64,000 bases of DNA. Source: Halotia wernerae (GTDB lineage: Bacteria; Cyanobacteriota; Cyanobacteriia; Cyanobacteriales; Nostocaceae). Under the pieces are notes generated by a model. That model was not told where the DNA came from and did not search any database. It saw only the letters and a list, made by a program, of their open reading frames with translations. Every line of letters begins with the position of its first letter. The stretch's first letter is position 1. Location of the stretch: the NCBI GenBank assembly GCA_034931985.1, contig JAYGHB010000095.1, positions 79,415-143,414 of the forward strand, read 5' to 3'. Made by a program: the position numbers and the translations under genes. Below are positions 51,611-60,325 of the stretch, piece after piece.

Positions 51611-52027
51611 TTATCCTGCAATAGAAGCGTCTCCTGAACGCTTTCCTAGCTGCCTTACCAAAGCGATGAGTTCAATCGTTGTGACATCTTTCTTGCAAAC
51701 ATCATCGAAATTGGGCATTGCTTTTGTCTGTGCAAAACTTACGTCTTCTACTGAAGAGTAAGCCAGTATCTGAGTATGTGGAGAAATAGCTTTAATATGA
51801 CTAGAAGCACTCCAGCCATCCATGACTGGCATATGTAAGTCTAGAACAATCACATCAGGGTGATAGCGTTTAACCATTTCGATAGCTTCTTGACCATTAC
51901 TAGCTAACCCTACTACTTGAATATTTTCCTGACAAGAAAAAGCTAATTGTAGGGTTAAACGAGTTAACTCGTGATCATCTGCTACTAGAACACGTAAGGT
52001 AGAAAACTCACAGGATAACATTAACAT
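51611..52027 (-). CDS. Single-domain response regulator (CheY-like)
   Basis: The 138-residue receiver domain has the acidic pair VLVADDHELT, the phospho-acceptor Asp in VIVLDLHMPVMDG, the switch Ser region AYSSVED and the Lys of VCKKDVTTIELI. No output domain is present. The VADDHELT start and LHMPVMDG are typical of NarL-like receivers. It would act by phosphotransfer or protein binding. No sensor kinase is adjacent; ppk1 lies just upstream on the same strand, with a 212-base gap. Confidence 0.88.
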   Translation of the reverse strand: MLMLSCEFSTLRVLVADDHELTRLTLQLAFSCQENIQVVGLASNGQEAIEMVKRYHPDVIVLDLHMPVMDGWSASSHIKAISPHTQILAYSSVEDVSFAQTKAMPNFDDVCKKDVTTIELIALVRQLGKRSGDASIAG

Positions 52028-52239
52028 TCAAGGAAAAGAAAATAATAAGAACGATAACTTTATCTAGTTTACGGGAACAAGCACCAGCATTTACTCTATC
52101 TTATGGATGAATAAATTGTCTTCATCCATAGAGATTAATTAATAACTTGTGAAAAAATTAAAGTTTACTAAAAAAATCAACTTGAATTTAGTTGTCAGTA
52201 TTAAGAATAACTTTTTTTGGCATCAATTCAGATTTGAGG

Positions 52240-54399
52240 CTATGCCAGTGAACGTAATGCCATATTCATGAGAGTTTTTTGCGAGTTAGTTTCTGGACAA
52301 TCCTCACAGGGTCGCCGTTGGACATAATTGCCATCAGATTGTAAATCCCAAGCTTGGCGGTTATCTGCTAACATAATTCCCATAATTTCTTGCAAATCTT
52401 TGGCAATGTCCGGGTCTTTAACTAAAGTAATTACTTCTACTCTGCGGTCTAGGTTACGACCCATCCAGTCGGCACTACCGATATAAATTTCTTCTTGTTC
52501 GTTGTTATAAAAGTAAAAAATCCGGGAGTGTTCTAAAAATCGACCGATAATACTAATAACACGAATATTTTCACTGATATCTTTGAGTCCAGGGCGCAAA
52601 CAGCAAATGCCCCGAATAATCAGATCAATTTGCACTCCAGCGCGGGAAGCTTCGTATAAAGTAGTAATAATTTGTGGATCAACCAAAGAGTTCATTTTAG
52701 CAACGATGCGCCCAGAAAACCCATTTTGAACATTCTCCATTTCACGATGAATTAATGATAAGAAGCGATCGCGCATATTCACAGGTGCAACTAGCAATTC
52801 TCGATAAGACTTTTGCAATGAATAGCCTGTTAAGAAATTAAATACATCTGTAATATCAGCACCCAATTCTTCACGACAGCTAAATAATCCCAAGTCTGTA
52901 TACAGTCGCGCTGTTTTGGGATTATAGTTGCCAGTACCAATATGCACATAACGACGCATCCGGTCTTTTTCTCGCCGCACCACTAAAACTATTTTGCTAT
53001 GAGTTTTGAGACCCACTAAACCATAGACAACATGAACACCAACTCTTTCTAAACGCCTTGCCCAGTAAATATTATTCTCTTCATCAAACCGGGCTTTTAA
53101 TTCGACTAATACAGACACCTGTTTACCGTTTTCCGCAGCTGCAATTAAAGCGTTAACTATAGGCGAATCTCCAGAAGTCCGATAAAGAGTCATTTTGATC
53201 GCCAATACATTCGGATCGTGAGCAGCATGGGTAATAAACCGCACTACTGATGCTGAAAATGATTGATAGGGATGGTGAACTAGCAAATCCTTTTCCCTAA
53301 TCACAGCAAAAAAGTCCTTACCTTCCTCTACATCCAACGCGTCTAGGCTTAAAGTCGGCTCTCTGAGCCGTTGCAGACGAGAAGGTACTACAGATTGGCG
53401 TGGTGGGTCTTTGAGTTCTGGCAATGGTAATGCCAGAAAATACATCAAATCCCGCAGTCCTAAAAGACCATCTACTTCATAAACATCGCTTTCTGTTAAT
53501 TCCAAATCTTGCAACAACCTAGAACGGATGGATTCAGGAGTCTGGGATTTAATTTCTAATCGTACTGGAGTTCCACCCATGCGCCGTTTGCGTAGTTCTT
53601 GTTCGATCGCTAGCAGCAAATCATCTGCTTCATCTTCTTCTAAAGCTAAATCGGCATCGCGGGTAATCCGGAAAGGATGATATTCTTGAATATTCATTCC
53701 CGGAAATAAAGACTCTAGGTTATGAGCGATCGCCTGTTCTAAAGGTACACCTGTCCAGTTAACGGGTTGTTCGTTTTCCTGAATTCCTAACTCCGGTGGT
53801 AAAGGCAAAAATCGGGGCAAAACACTGGGGACTTTGACTCTAGCAAAAAATTCTTCTTCAGTATCTGGGTTTTTGACCACAACTGCCAAGTTCAGGCTGA
53901 GATTGGAAATGTAAGGAAAAGGATGGCTAGGGTCAACTGCTAGAGGAGTTAAAACCGGAAATATTTGGTCTTCATAGTAATTATCCAAATAAGTCCGCTG
54001 TTTTTGAGACAAATTAATGTAGTCCAGGATATGAATCCCGTGATTTGCTAGCAGCGGTTGCAATGCTTGGTCAAAATGTTGGTGCTGTTTTGTTACCTGA
54101 GGAACGAGGGTAGACCGAATATCATCTAGCTGTTGCTGCGGCGTGCGACCATCGGGAGTTAACAGGCTAACTTTCGCCTCTACTTGTTGCTTCAAAGCCG
54201 CAATCCGCACCATGAAGAACTCATCTAAATTGGAACTGAAGATTGCTAAGAACTTGAGCCGTTCGAGTAGTGGCGTTCTGGGGTCGCAGGCTTCATGTAA
54301 TACCCGACAGTTGAACTCTAACCAGCTTAACTCTCGGTTAAGATAATATTGTGAATCGTTCAAATTGATGGGAGTAGTACTCTTCTTGAATTTCGGCAT
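52240..54399 (-). CDS. ppk1: Polyphosphate kinase 1
   Basis: Ppk1 makes polyphosphate reversibly from ATP. The 719-residue product matches the family: N-terminal YLNRELSWLEFNCRVLHEA (ATP-binding), IFPVLTPLAVDPSHPFPYIS, and the phospholipase-D-like C-terminal half. The autophosphorylated His lies in KTHSKIVLVVRREKD, and the second catalytic region is IGTGNYNPKTARLYTDLGLF and GSADWMGRNLDRRVE. It follows the usher gene by 100 bases on the same strand, but a functional link is not evident. The downstream receiver gene may be co-transcribed. Confidence 0.96.
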   Translation of the reverse strand: MPKFKKSTTPINLNDSQYYLNRELSWLEFNCRVLHEACDPRTPLLERLKFLAIFSSNLDEFFMVRIAALKQQVEAKVSLLTPDGRTPQQQLDDIRSTLVPQVTKQHQHFDQALQPLLANHGIHILDYINLSQKQRTYLDNYYEDQIFPVLTPLAVDPSHPFPYISNLSLNLAVVVKNPDTEEEFFARVKVPSVLPRFLPLPPELGIQENEQPVNWTGVPLEQAIAHNLESLFPGMNIQEYHPFRITRDADLALEEDEADDLLLAIEQELRKRRMGGTPVRLEIKSQTPESIRSRLLQDLELTESDVYEVDGLLGLRDLMYFLALPLPELKDPPRQSVVPSRLQRLREPTLSLDALDVEEGKDFFAVIREKDLLVHHPYQSFSASVVRFITHAAHDPNVLAIKMTLYRTSGDSPIVNALIAAAENGKQVSVLVELKARFDEENNIYWARRLERVGVHVVYGLVGLKTHSKIVLVVRREKDRMRRYVHIGTGNYNPKTARLYTDLGLFSCREELGADITDVFNFLTGYSLQKSYRELLVAPVNMRDRFLSLIHREMENVQNGFSGRIVAKMNSLVDPQIITTLYEASRAGVQIDLIIRGICCLRPGLKDISENIRVISIIGRFLEHSRIFYFYNNEQEEIYIGSADWMGRNLDRRVEVITLVKDPDIAKDLQEIMGIMLADNRQAWDLQSDGNYVQRRPCEDCPETNSQKTLMNMALRSLA

Positions 54400-54498
54400 G
54401 GCGATCGCAGGGTAGCCAGGTGTAGCCCATACAACTGGAGAACAATAAATATAGTAGATGAAATCGGGCGATCGCTTCTAGACCTAGATCAAACATAT

Positions 54499-57400
54499 CT
54501 AAGGTTTTAAGGGTTCTTCATTCTCCTTAATTTTTTTAGCTGCGGCTGCGATCGGTAACTTGAGATTTTGGTCGTAGACGAAATCTTTATTAATCGCTAC
54601 TTGAAGATTAGGTAAAGTTATGCCGTTGGTGATGCCTTCTTGAGCCGGAACACGCAATGTGTAGTTACCAACGGGAACGCCATCTAAGCGATAAAGACCA
54701 AATTGGTCAGTCGTGGTTGATAAGACGCGTGCGCCAGCGGGATTGATAAGTTCTACTCGCACTTCTGCCATCGGCTGACCAACTACATCGGTGATGCGTC
54801 CAGCCAGACCATATTCTTCTGTCACAGAGAAATCTAAACGAGTGATCGCAGCACCTGCAACCTCAGCTACTATGGTAGACTTACCAATCGCCAGTTCTAT
54901 GGGCAACCTGTCTGGATCGAGTTCAACTATATAGACCCCTTCTCGTAAGTTGCCAACAAAGAAGTTGCCAGCAGAGTCCGTTTTGGCTGTACTGACTCTA
55001 TTGTTGCGACTATCTACAACACGGATATTGGCTCCGCCTAAATCAAAGCCTTTCTTGCCTCCTTCTACCACAATTCGTCCAGATATCGCACCTTTTTCCT
55101 GTCCCAAACCGTAAGAACTAGCAGGAGCAACGCCACCCCCAGCAAAAGACAAATCTGATACCAACAATACAGTTAGGCGATCGTCTCCGAATCCTCCTAA
55201 AATATTTCTACTTCTAGAAGGAATGCCTTGATATTCTGCCCTAGCAAATAAACCTGGAACCACTTGCATACTAGCACCCACAATTGGCCCGACATCACCA
55301 TCACTGTAAGCAAGTCCTACCCGCCAACTCAGACCGCTGATGTTACGAGAATTATAATTAAGGGTTGTAGAGTAACGAGGCGCTAAATCGCCACCAAACT
55401 CGCCACCAAGAGATAACTGATAGTTGCGGTTGAGATTCTGAGTAAGATCTGAAGTGTATATATCACCAAAGGTATTGAAAGCCAGTCTAGTTGCTCGACT
55501 AGGGTAATAGTAACTACTGAATAAATATCGTCCGTCTAGATCGGGTCTACCCCTTAAAGATAAGTTGTTAAAAGGATTTAGAGAAAAAGTAGGTAAAATA
55601 TAACTAGCATCTCTACTTTCATCTTGGCGGCTGCGGGCTATCAATCCCAACTTAAAATTATTGCTGAATTTATAATTTGCTTCTAGGCTATGATTGAAGC
55701 GATCGCGTGATTGTCTGCTTGAGTTATAGCCAGTAGGAAATAACTGCGAATTACCAAGAATTTCTAATTTATCAAAATTGATATCTAAATCGGTTGTATA
55801 ACCAACTTGACCGCGAGATGTACCAAGGCTAGTAGCCAGAACAGCCGGACTTGCTAATCGCCAAATGAAGCCAGCTTGCGTCTGTATAGTATCAGGAATT
55901 GATTGTACAGAACCTTCAAAAGTTAAGTTCTCAGAAAGACCTTGACGCAATTGATAAAATCCGACTAGCCTACCTGATTCTGAACTGAAATCTCCAAATA
56001 AAGAATCTTGGGCTAAGTTACCACTTAAACCCAAGCCCCCTAGTTGTACGTTACCTCCTGCTGGTAGTAACAAATCAGAAGTATTGATTCGTAAAGAGCG
56101 AATTTCAATAGGAATGCTGAGATTGTTGCGATCAAAAATTAATAATTCGATGTCATTGTTATTACTTGTAGGCAAGTTAACATCAATAAAATCATATATT
56201 CCATTAAGTCCAACTTGTTGCTGTGCAACTATAATTCCACTAACTCTAAGTTGCACAAAACTTGCTGGTGGTACTTCACCTCTAAAGCTTTGTACAGGTT
56301 GCGATCGTCTGGGTAAAAGTTCAGATGCACTATACTGTTGTCTAAATCTATCGGCTGGTAAGTTGCTATAACCTATTTGTGCCCCTGTCAAATTTATCCC
56401 ATTCAATAGGGGATGCAAACCAATTTGTTGCCTACCTGCTTGATAGCGAAATTGATTACTACGTTTATAGAAAAAGTATTCAGTAATATCAGGTTGATTG
56501 ACAAAATTGTTATTCAGACGAACCCGCCAATTTCCTCCTGCTAGTCTTCCTCCTAAAAGGGTAGAACTGCGAAAGCGTGTATCTCCAGAAGAGTTAGTGA
56601 TTTGCAATTCTTGCCTGAAATTAGAAAGCCCACTGACAGGAGGTAGAACTTCAGGTTTTAAAGCAGATGCTGTCTGTTGAGATTCACCACTACCGCGCCG
56701 CCAAGGTAGGTCAACAACCAATGCTAAGTTTGAGGAATTGAACTGTAATGATGTAGATAATTTTTCTTTGATTGTTGTCTCACTAATATAAGTAATACCA
56801 TCAATCTCTTTGAGGTTATTTGCTACTAAATCAACAACTCCTAAAGGTGTTTTGAGTCTGGTATTGCCATCAATATCTTCAATAGTGAAACCCGCAATTT
56901 CTGCAAATGCTTGCAGGGGAACTAAAATTGAATTAGCATCAATGCGAATATCTAAACTACCGACTTCCCGGTTGTTGATAATCACTCCTACTAGAAAATT
57001 TCCGTCTTTGGCTTTTATATTCTGAGTAAGAGTAGACGAACCTGAATTTACAGGTACAGGACTACCGTTATTTTCTGTTTGTTTAATATCAGTACTAGAT
57101 TTTGTACCAGCTTCTGAATTAGATACTGCACTAGTAGGAGAATTTTCTGCTGGTTGATTGCTATTTTTTGGAATAGATGTAACTTCGGCAACTACTTTAT
57201 CCGCCGAACTCAAGACTTCTGATGAAAGCGGTAATTCTGTATTAGCCAGATTACCAGTAGAAAATTCAGGTGAAAATTCTTCGTTATTGCTGAGGTTACC
57301 AATACCCGCTATTGAATTTTGAGACTGTATTTCTTCCCCAACAGCATCAAGGTTATGTGCTTTCGCTGACGTAGCATTACCGCCATTTACTGAGGCGGCT

Positions 57401-57525
57401 ACCGTCTCTTTTTTTTGCTTTATAAAAGTCAGTTCTTTTTCATGCAAATGTTTATCAAAAAGATTTTCTGACTGTAAGGTAATAACAATTATAGGTGGTG
57501 TAGGTGGTAAAGCAAAATGCAGCAT
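54499..57525 (-). CDS. Chaperone-usher pathway outer-membrane usher-like protein
   Basis: The 1008-residue protein starts with a low-complexity Ser/Asn-rich region (1-170) lacking a clear signal peptide. An usher N-terminal domain (175-275) reads VGVIINNREVGSLDIRIDAN, LVPLQAFAEIAGF. A beta-barrel of about 24 strands (300-810) follows, containing the plug-like SFRGEVPPASFVQLRVSGII, then LNGIYDFIDVNLPTSNNNDI. Two carboxypeptidase-regulatory-like domains (about 820-1000; SGRIVVEGGKKGFDLGGANI, GRITDVVGQPMAEVRVELI) close the protein, in place of the usual usher CTDs. It would secrete and assemble pilin-like subunits with the chaperone upstream. The N-terminal extension may be a mis-start, as no ribosome site precedes ATG 57525. 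Confidence 0.85.
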   Translation of the reverse strand: MLHFALPPTPPIIVITLQSENLFDKHLHEKELTFIKQKKETVAASVNGGNATSAKAHNLDAVGEEIQSQNSIAGIGNLSNNEEFSPEFSTGNLANTELPLSSEVLSSADKVVAEVTSIPKNSNQPAENSPTSAVSNSEAGTKSSTDIKQTENNGSPVPVNSGSSTLTQNIKAKDGNFLVGVIINNREVGSLDIRIDANSILVPLQAFAEIAGFTIEDIDGNTRLKTPLGVVDLVANNLKEIDGITYISETTIKEKLSTSLQFNSSNLALVVDLPWRRGSGESQQTASALKPEVLPPVSGLSNFRQELQITNSSGDTRFRSSTLLGGRLAGGNWRVRLNNNFVNQPDITEYFFYKRSNQFRYQAGRQQIGLHPLLNGINLTGAQIGYSNLPADRFRQQYSASELLPRRSQPVQSFRGEVPPASFVQLRVSGIIVAQQQVGLNGIYDFIDVNLPTSNNNDIELLIFDRNNLSIPIEIRSLRINTSDLLLPAGGNVQLGGLGLSGNLAQDSLFGDFSSESGRLVGFYQLRQGLSENLTFEGSVQSIPDTIQTQAGFIWRLASPAVLATSLGTSRGQVGYTTDLDINFDKLEILGNSQLFPTGYNSSRQSRDRFNHSLEANYKFSNNFKLGLIARSRQDESRDASYILPTFSLNPFNNLSLRGRPDLDGRYLFSSYYYPSRATRLAFNTFGDIYTSDLTQNLNRNYQLSLGGEFGGDLAPRYSTTLNYNSRNISGLSWRVGLAYSDGDVGPIVGASMQVVPGLFARAEYQGIPSRSRNILGGFGDDRLTVLLVSDLSFAGGGVAPASSYGLGQEKGAISGRIVVEGGKKGFDLGGANIRVVDSRNNRVSTAKTDSAGNFFVGNLREGVYIVELDPDRLPIELAIGKSTIVAEVAGAAITRLDFSVTEEYGLAGRITDVVGQPMAEVRVELINPAGARVLSTTTDQFGLYRLDGVPVGNYTLRVPAQEGITNGITLPNLQVAINKDFVYDQNLKLPIAAAAKKIKENEEPLKP

Positions 57526-57828
57526 ATTTAATTAAGCGCAAAAATTAGATTAAATTGGGAAAGTGAGTAAGCGAAGATTCACTGCCTAAATAATCTTTGG
57601 CAGCAAATGAATTCAGACGCAGTAAAAAATCAACTCCGCCTGATAAGTTAAGCTAGCGATTCGGAAAAACTCACATCTTGCACCAAAAAAATGATGTTAT
57701 TTAAGCACCAAGTAGCAAAACCAAAGTCCTTGATTTAGCGATAAAAGCCAAGAAAAGTAATGCAAGTTTATTGGGACTGGTCCCCCTAAAACAAGGATTA
57801 TATGAAGAGGTGCAAGATATGAAAAAAG
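57526..57828. other. Gap between chaperone and usher genes
   Basis: About 300 bases hold no convincing gene. If the usher start is wrong, its true signal peptide could lie here in another frame, but none was found on reading. No promoter or strong hairpin is obvious. Confidence 0.45.
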
Positions 57829-58743
57829 CTATTTCTTACGAAGGCGAGTTCCCAGATTGCGAGCAGCAGGCTTAGTTTGATTTGATGCGTTCGCAGTAGC
57901 TTCTGGAATAATAAAGGGAATGCCTTGCTTGATTTTTATCCCATTCAACTCGCCGTTAATATCTAATACGTATTTACCAGGAGCTAATGTCTTAGGGATG
58001 GTCAATGGAAGGCGACGACGAGTATCAGGTAACACAGGTAACAAGGGTAAACTTCCCGCAGCTAATAAATTCTCTGGAAGTTTTTTTCCAGGTTTTTCTA
58101 GGTCATTTATCGGTTTTGTGGCATTAGCTCCCGGATATTTAGCAGCAGGCCAAATAGCATATTGACCGTTTAAGCGGACGTAACCAGTACCTTGGCTAGA
58201 AACATCAAATAAGGCTGTAGCACCATTGGGTTTAGAATCTACAGTAATTGAATTGAGTACACCAACTCGTTTGATGTCTCCTACATAACCGTAGAGAACA
58301 ACACCTATACGTCCGACTGAGCGCAAATCTTTGACTTTCCCATTAGTAGAGGGAATTTCTTCAAAATAAATTACAGCCCGGTGTTCGCCAGATTTAGGCT
58401 GAACTCTGGGACGAATGGCAAAACGTATAGTCTGAGCGCTGCGGGCAGGAACAGTAAATTGAGATGGAGTAAAGATGACCCACTGTTCTAATGATTCCTC
58501 AGGGGGGGGAATCTGTACAAGTTTATTGTCTTCGCTCATCTTCCAAGTCTGGACATAAGCCTTAAGTTCAACCGGCTCAGAAGACATGTTGAGTACACGA
58601 ATGACTTGCGTGCGAGTTTTGCGATTAATTTCTAGTTCAATTCGGGCTGGACTAACGCCAATATTGAGAGCATTGGCGCTTGGTATTCCTAGGGCAAATG
58701 CCCCTATTAAACTTAAGGTTAAAGCTGTAGTTTTACGAAACAT
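57829..58743 (-). CDS. Periplasmic PapD-like pilus chaperone
   Basis: The 304-residue protein has a signal peptide (MFRKTTALTLSLIGAFALGI, cut after ANA). Domain 1 starts LNIGVSPARIELEINRKTRT and carries the chaperone features: the FTVPARSAQTIRFAIRPRV strand, then SGEHRAVIYFEEIPS (the conserved edge strand and pocket). The second half is a beta domain with PLTIPKTLAPGKYVLDINGE. It matches the COG3121 family, which folds pilin subunits by donating a strand. It lies between the second pilin-like gene (52 bases upstream) and the usher. The longer C-terminus than classical PapD (about 240) is unusual. Confidence 0.87.
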   Translation of the reverse strand: MFRKTTALTLSLIGAFALGIPSANALNIGVSPARIELEINRKTRTQVIRVLNMSSEPVELKAYVQTWKMSEDNKLVQIPPPEESLEQWVIFTPSQFTVPARSAQTIRFAIRPRVQPKSGEHRAVIYFEEIPSTNGKVKDLRSVGRIGVVLYGYVGDIKRVGVLNSITVDSKPNGATALFDVSSQGTGYVRLNGQYAIWPAAKYPGANATKPINDLEKPGKKLPENLLAAGSLPLLPVLPDTRRRLPLTIPKTLAPGKYVLDINGELNGIKIKQGIPFIIPEATANASNQTKPAARNLGTRLRKK

Positions 58744-58795
58744 TGTGATAAATTTTTGACTTTTACATACTCCTTTCGCGAGGAGTATTACTTAA

Positions 58796-59359
58796 CTAAC
58801 GTTGATTTACCGTTACAGTTAATACACCCCCGTATCCACCCGCAGAGCGAGCATTAGCGAGGTCAAAATTCAACCGCGCGCCACCCTCAACTAAAGCTGT
58901 GTTGGTGTTTTCATCACGGGAAATTTCGATAATAGGTAACGGTTCGACAACTACGCGTACTGTTTGTTCAGAACGTTCATTGTTGCTAAATCCATTACTT
59001 TTGCCATTTCCTGCTTTGATTTCATAAGTGGCATAAAGAGAAGCCACTTGATCTAGAGGAACCCGCATCTGCCAAAGCCCTGGTAATTCGCGGGTAATCA
59101 CCGTATTAAACTGAGGAGGAGCTAGTAAGTCTTGCTGATTTGTCACTGTCTCACTGACAGGAGCAGGTATGATTTCCCCTAACTGTTGGGAAGGAACAAT
59201 CACTTGTTGGGGTGTAGAGAGCTGATAAATTTGTGTTGGCTCTGGCACATTCAACGATTGGGCTATAGCTTTGGGCTGTGGCCAAGCCAGAAGTGCCACT
59301 AGCATACCCAGGCAGTATTTAAGATGATGTTGGTGGCTATTTGTCTGATTGCTGACCAT
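58796..59359 (-). CDS. Secreted pilin-like subunit (second, minor?)
   Basis: The 187-residue protein has a signal peptide (LKYCLGMLVALLAWPQPKAI, cut after AIAQ). The mature part is beta-rich: LPGLWQMRVPLDQVASLYAT, VVVEPLPIIEISRDE. It ends GGYGGVLTVTVNQR, the AGxYxGxxxVxV final strand of pilin-like Ig domains. It shares this ending with the larger subunit at 59551-60135. I cannot name a family beyond pilin-like. Position before the chaperone suggests a tip or minor subunit, which is inference. Confidence 0.7.
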   Translation of the reverse strand: MVSNQTNSHQHHLKYCLGMLVALLAWPQPKAIAQSLNVPEPTQIYQLSTPQQVIVPSQQLGEIIPAPVSETVTNQQDLLAPPQFNTVITRELPGLWQMRVPLDQVASLYATYEIKAGNGKSNGFSNNERSEQTVRVVVEPLPIIEISRDENTNTALVEGGARLNFDLANARSAGGYGGVLTVTVNQR

Positions 59360-59491
59360 TTGACTGGATTTTTCCCAAAATTCCGGCTATATGTTTAGTA
59401 CTCTGTCAAGATAGTTTTGAGGGTTTGTTACGAACTGAACTTACCCATCAATTTAAACTTGACGCACTACTAAAACTCTTGCACTGATAAA

Positions 59492-59531
59492 GGCATCCTG
59501 CTTGCCTGATAATGGCAGCAGGCAAGATGCC
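59492..59531 (-). terminator. Strong hairpin after the major pilin-like gene
   Basis: GGCATC-CTG-CTTGCCTG pairs with CAGGCAAG-ATGCC around ATAATGGCAG, starting about 20 bases after the subunit stop codon (minus strand). A partial terminator here would make more major subunit than chaperone and usher, as in pilus operons. Confidence 0.6.
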
Positions 59532-59550
59532 TGCACCAGCAGCATTGGAG

Positions 59551-60135
59551 CTATGGAGTGGCTACGCTGACGTTAATGATACCTCCAGTGTAAGTACCAG
59601 CTTCCGTAGCAGTACTCAAGTCCAAGTCGATATCTGCACCACCAACATAAGGTGTATCTAAACCAATTGCAGCAGTTGCTCCCGCGCCTGTATCAGCGAC
59701 ACTAGCAATGGTTGCAGTGGCACCACCAGCAGATGTAAGAGTATTGGTAGGGGCAGTCAAGGTGACGGTAGCGCCACCAGGGTTGTTAGACCAAACTGCG
59801 TATAGCTCAGCCACATTTTTTGTGATACTGCCACCGGTTAAGCCAGTAAATGGACTGGTTTGATCGATAGTAGTAGTACCGTCTGTAAGGGGAGTGGAGT
59901 TGTAATCTTTGCCAACTCCAGTTGCATCAACTACTCCCGCACCTCCAGCCAAATCATCCCCAGTAAGAGTCAAAGAAACTGTTTGGAAAGTCCGCAAGAA
60001 GAGTACTTCTGGCACGTCAATTTCAACGGCCACGTCTTGGTCAACAGTCAACTGGGCATGAGCTGGTGCAGAGAACAAGCTACCTGCAACAACGGTACCT
60101 GCGGCAACAACAATAGCTAGAATTTTGCTTTTCAT
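59551..60135 (-). CDS. Secreted pilin-like major subunit
   Basis: The 194-residue protein starts at ATG 60135 (a GGGAG ribosome site about nine bases upstream); an upstream alternative at 60165 is less likely. A signal peptide (MKSKILAIVVAAGTVVAGSL, cut after AHA) precedes a Thr/Gly/Ala-rich beta-sandwich: AVEIDVPEVLFLRTFQTVSL, LTLTGDDLAGGAGVVDATGV, NVAELYAVWSNNPGG and the final strand AGTYTGGIINVSVATP. The fold resembles DUF4402/spore-coat-U-type pilin subunits. There are no cysteines. High Thr/Ala content suggests a densely packed fibre unit. Confidence 0.75.
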   Translation of the reverse strand: MKSKILAIVVAAGTVVAGSLFSAPAHAQLTVDQDVAVEIDVPEVLFLRTFQTVSLTLTGDDLAGGAGVVDATGVGKDYNSTPLTDGTTTIDQTSPFTGLTGGSITKNVAELYAVWSNNPGGATVTLTAPTNTLTSAGGATATIASVADTGAGATAAIGLDTPYVGGADIDLDLSTATEAGTYTGGIINVSVATP

Positions 60136-60325
60136 GAAAATTTCTCCCTCGTGTATTTGTGTCAATTTGGTTACTTTGGAATTTCGTGGCTTTTGCTCTT
60201 GGGTTGGATTTTGAGAATCACTATTTAGAAGAGATTTCCTAATCAGCCCAGAGTTTTTTTCAAATGAGAATGCAATTATTCAACTGGCACTAATTACTTA
60301 AAACGTTATAAACATCACCTCCTTT

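Noticed and set aside
55000..57100. Several plus-strand open frames within the usher gene
   Set aside because: All are antisense shadows of the long usher frame with no independent features.
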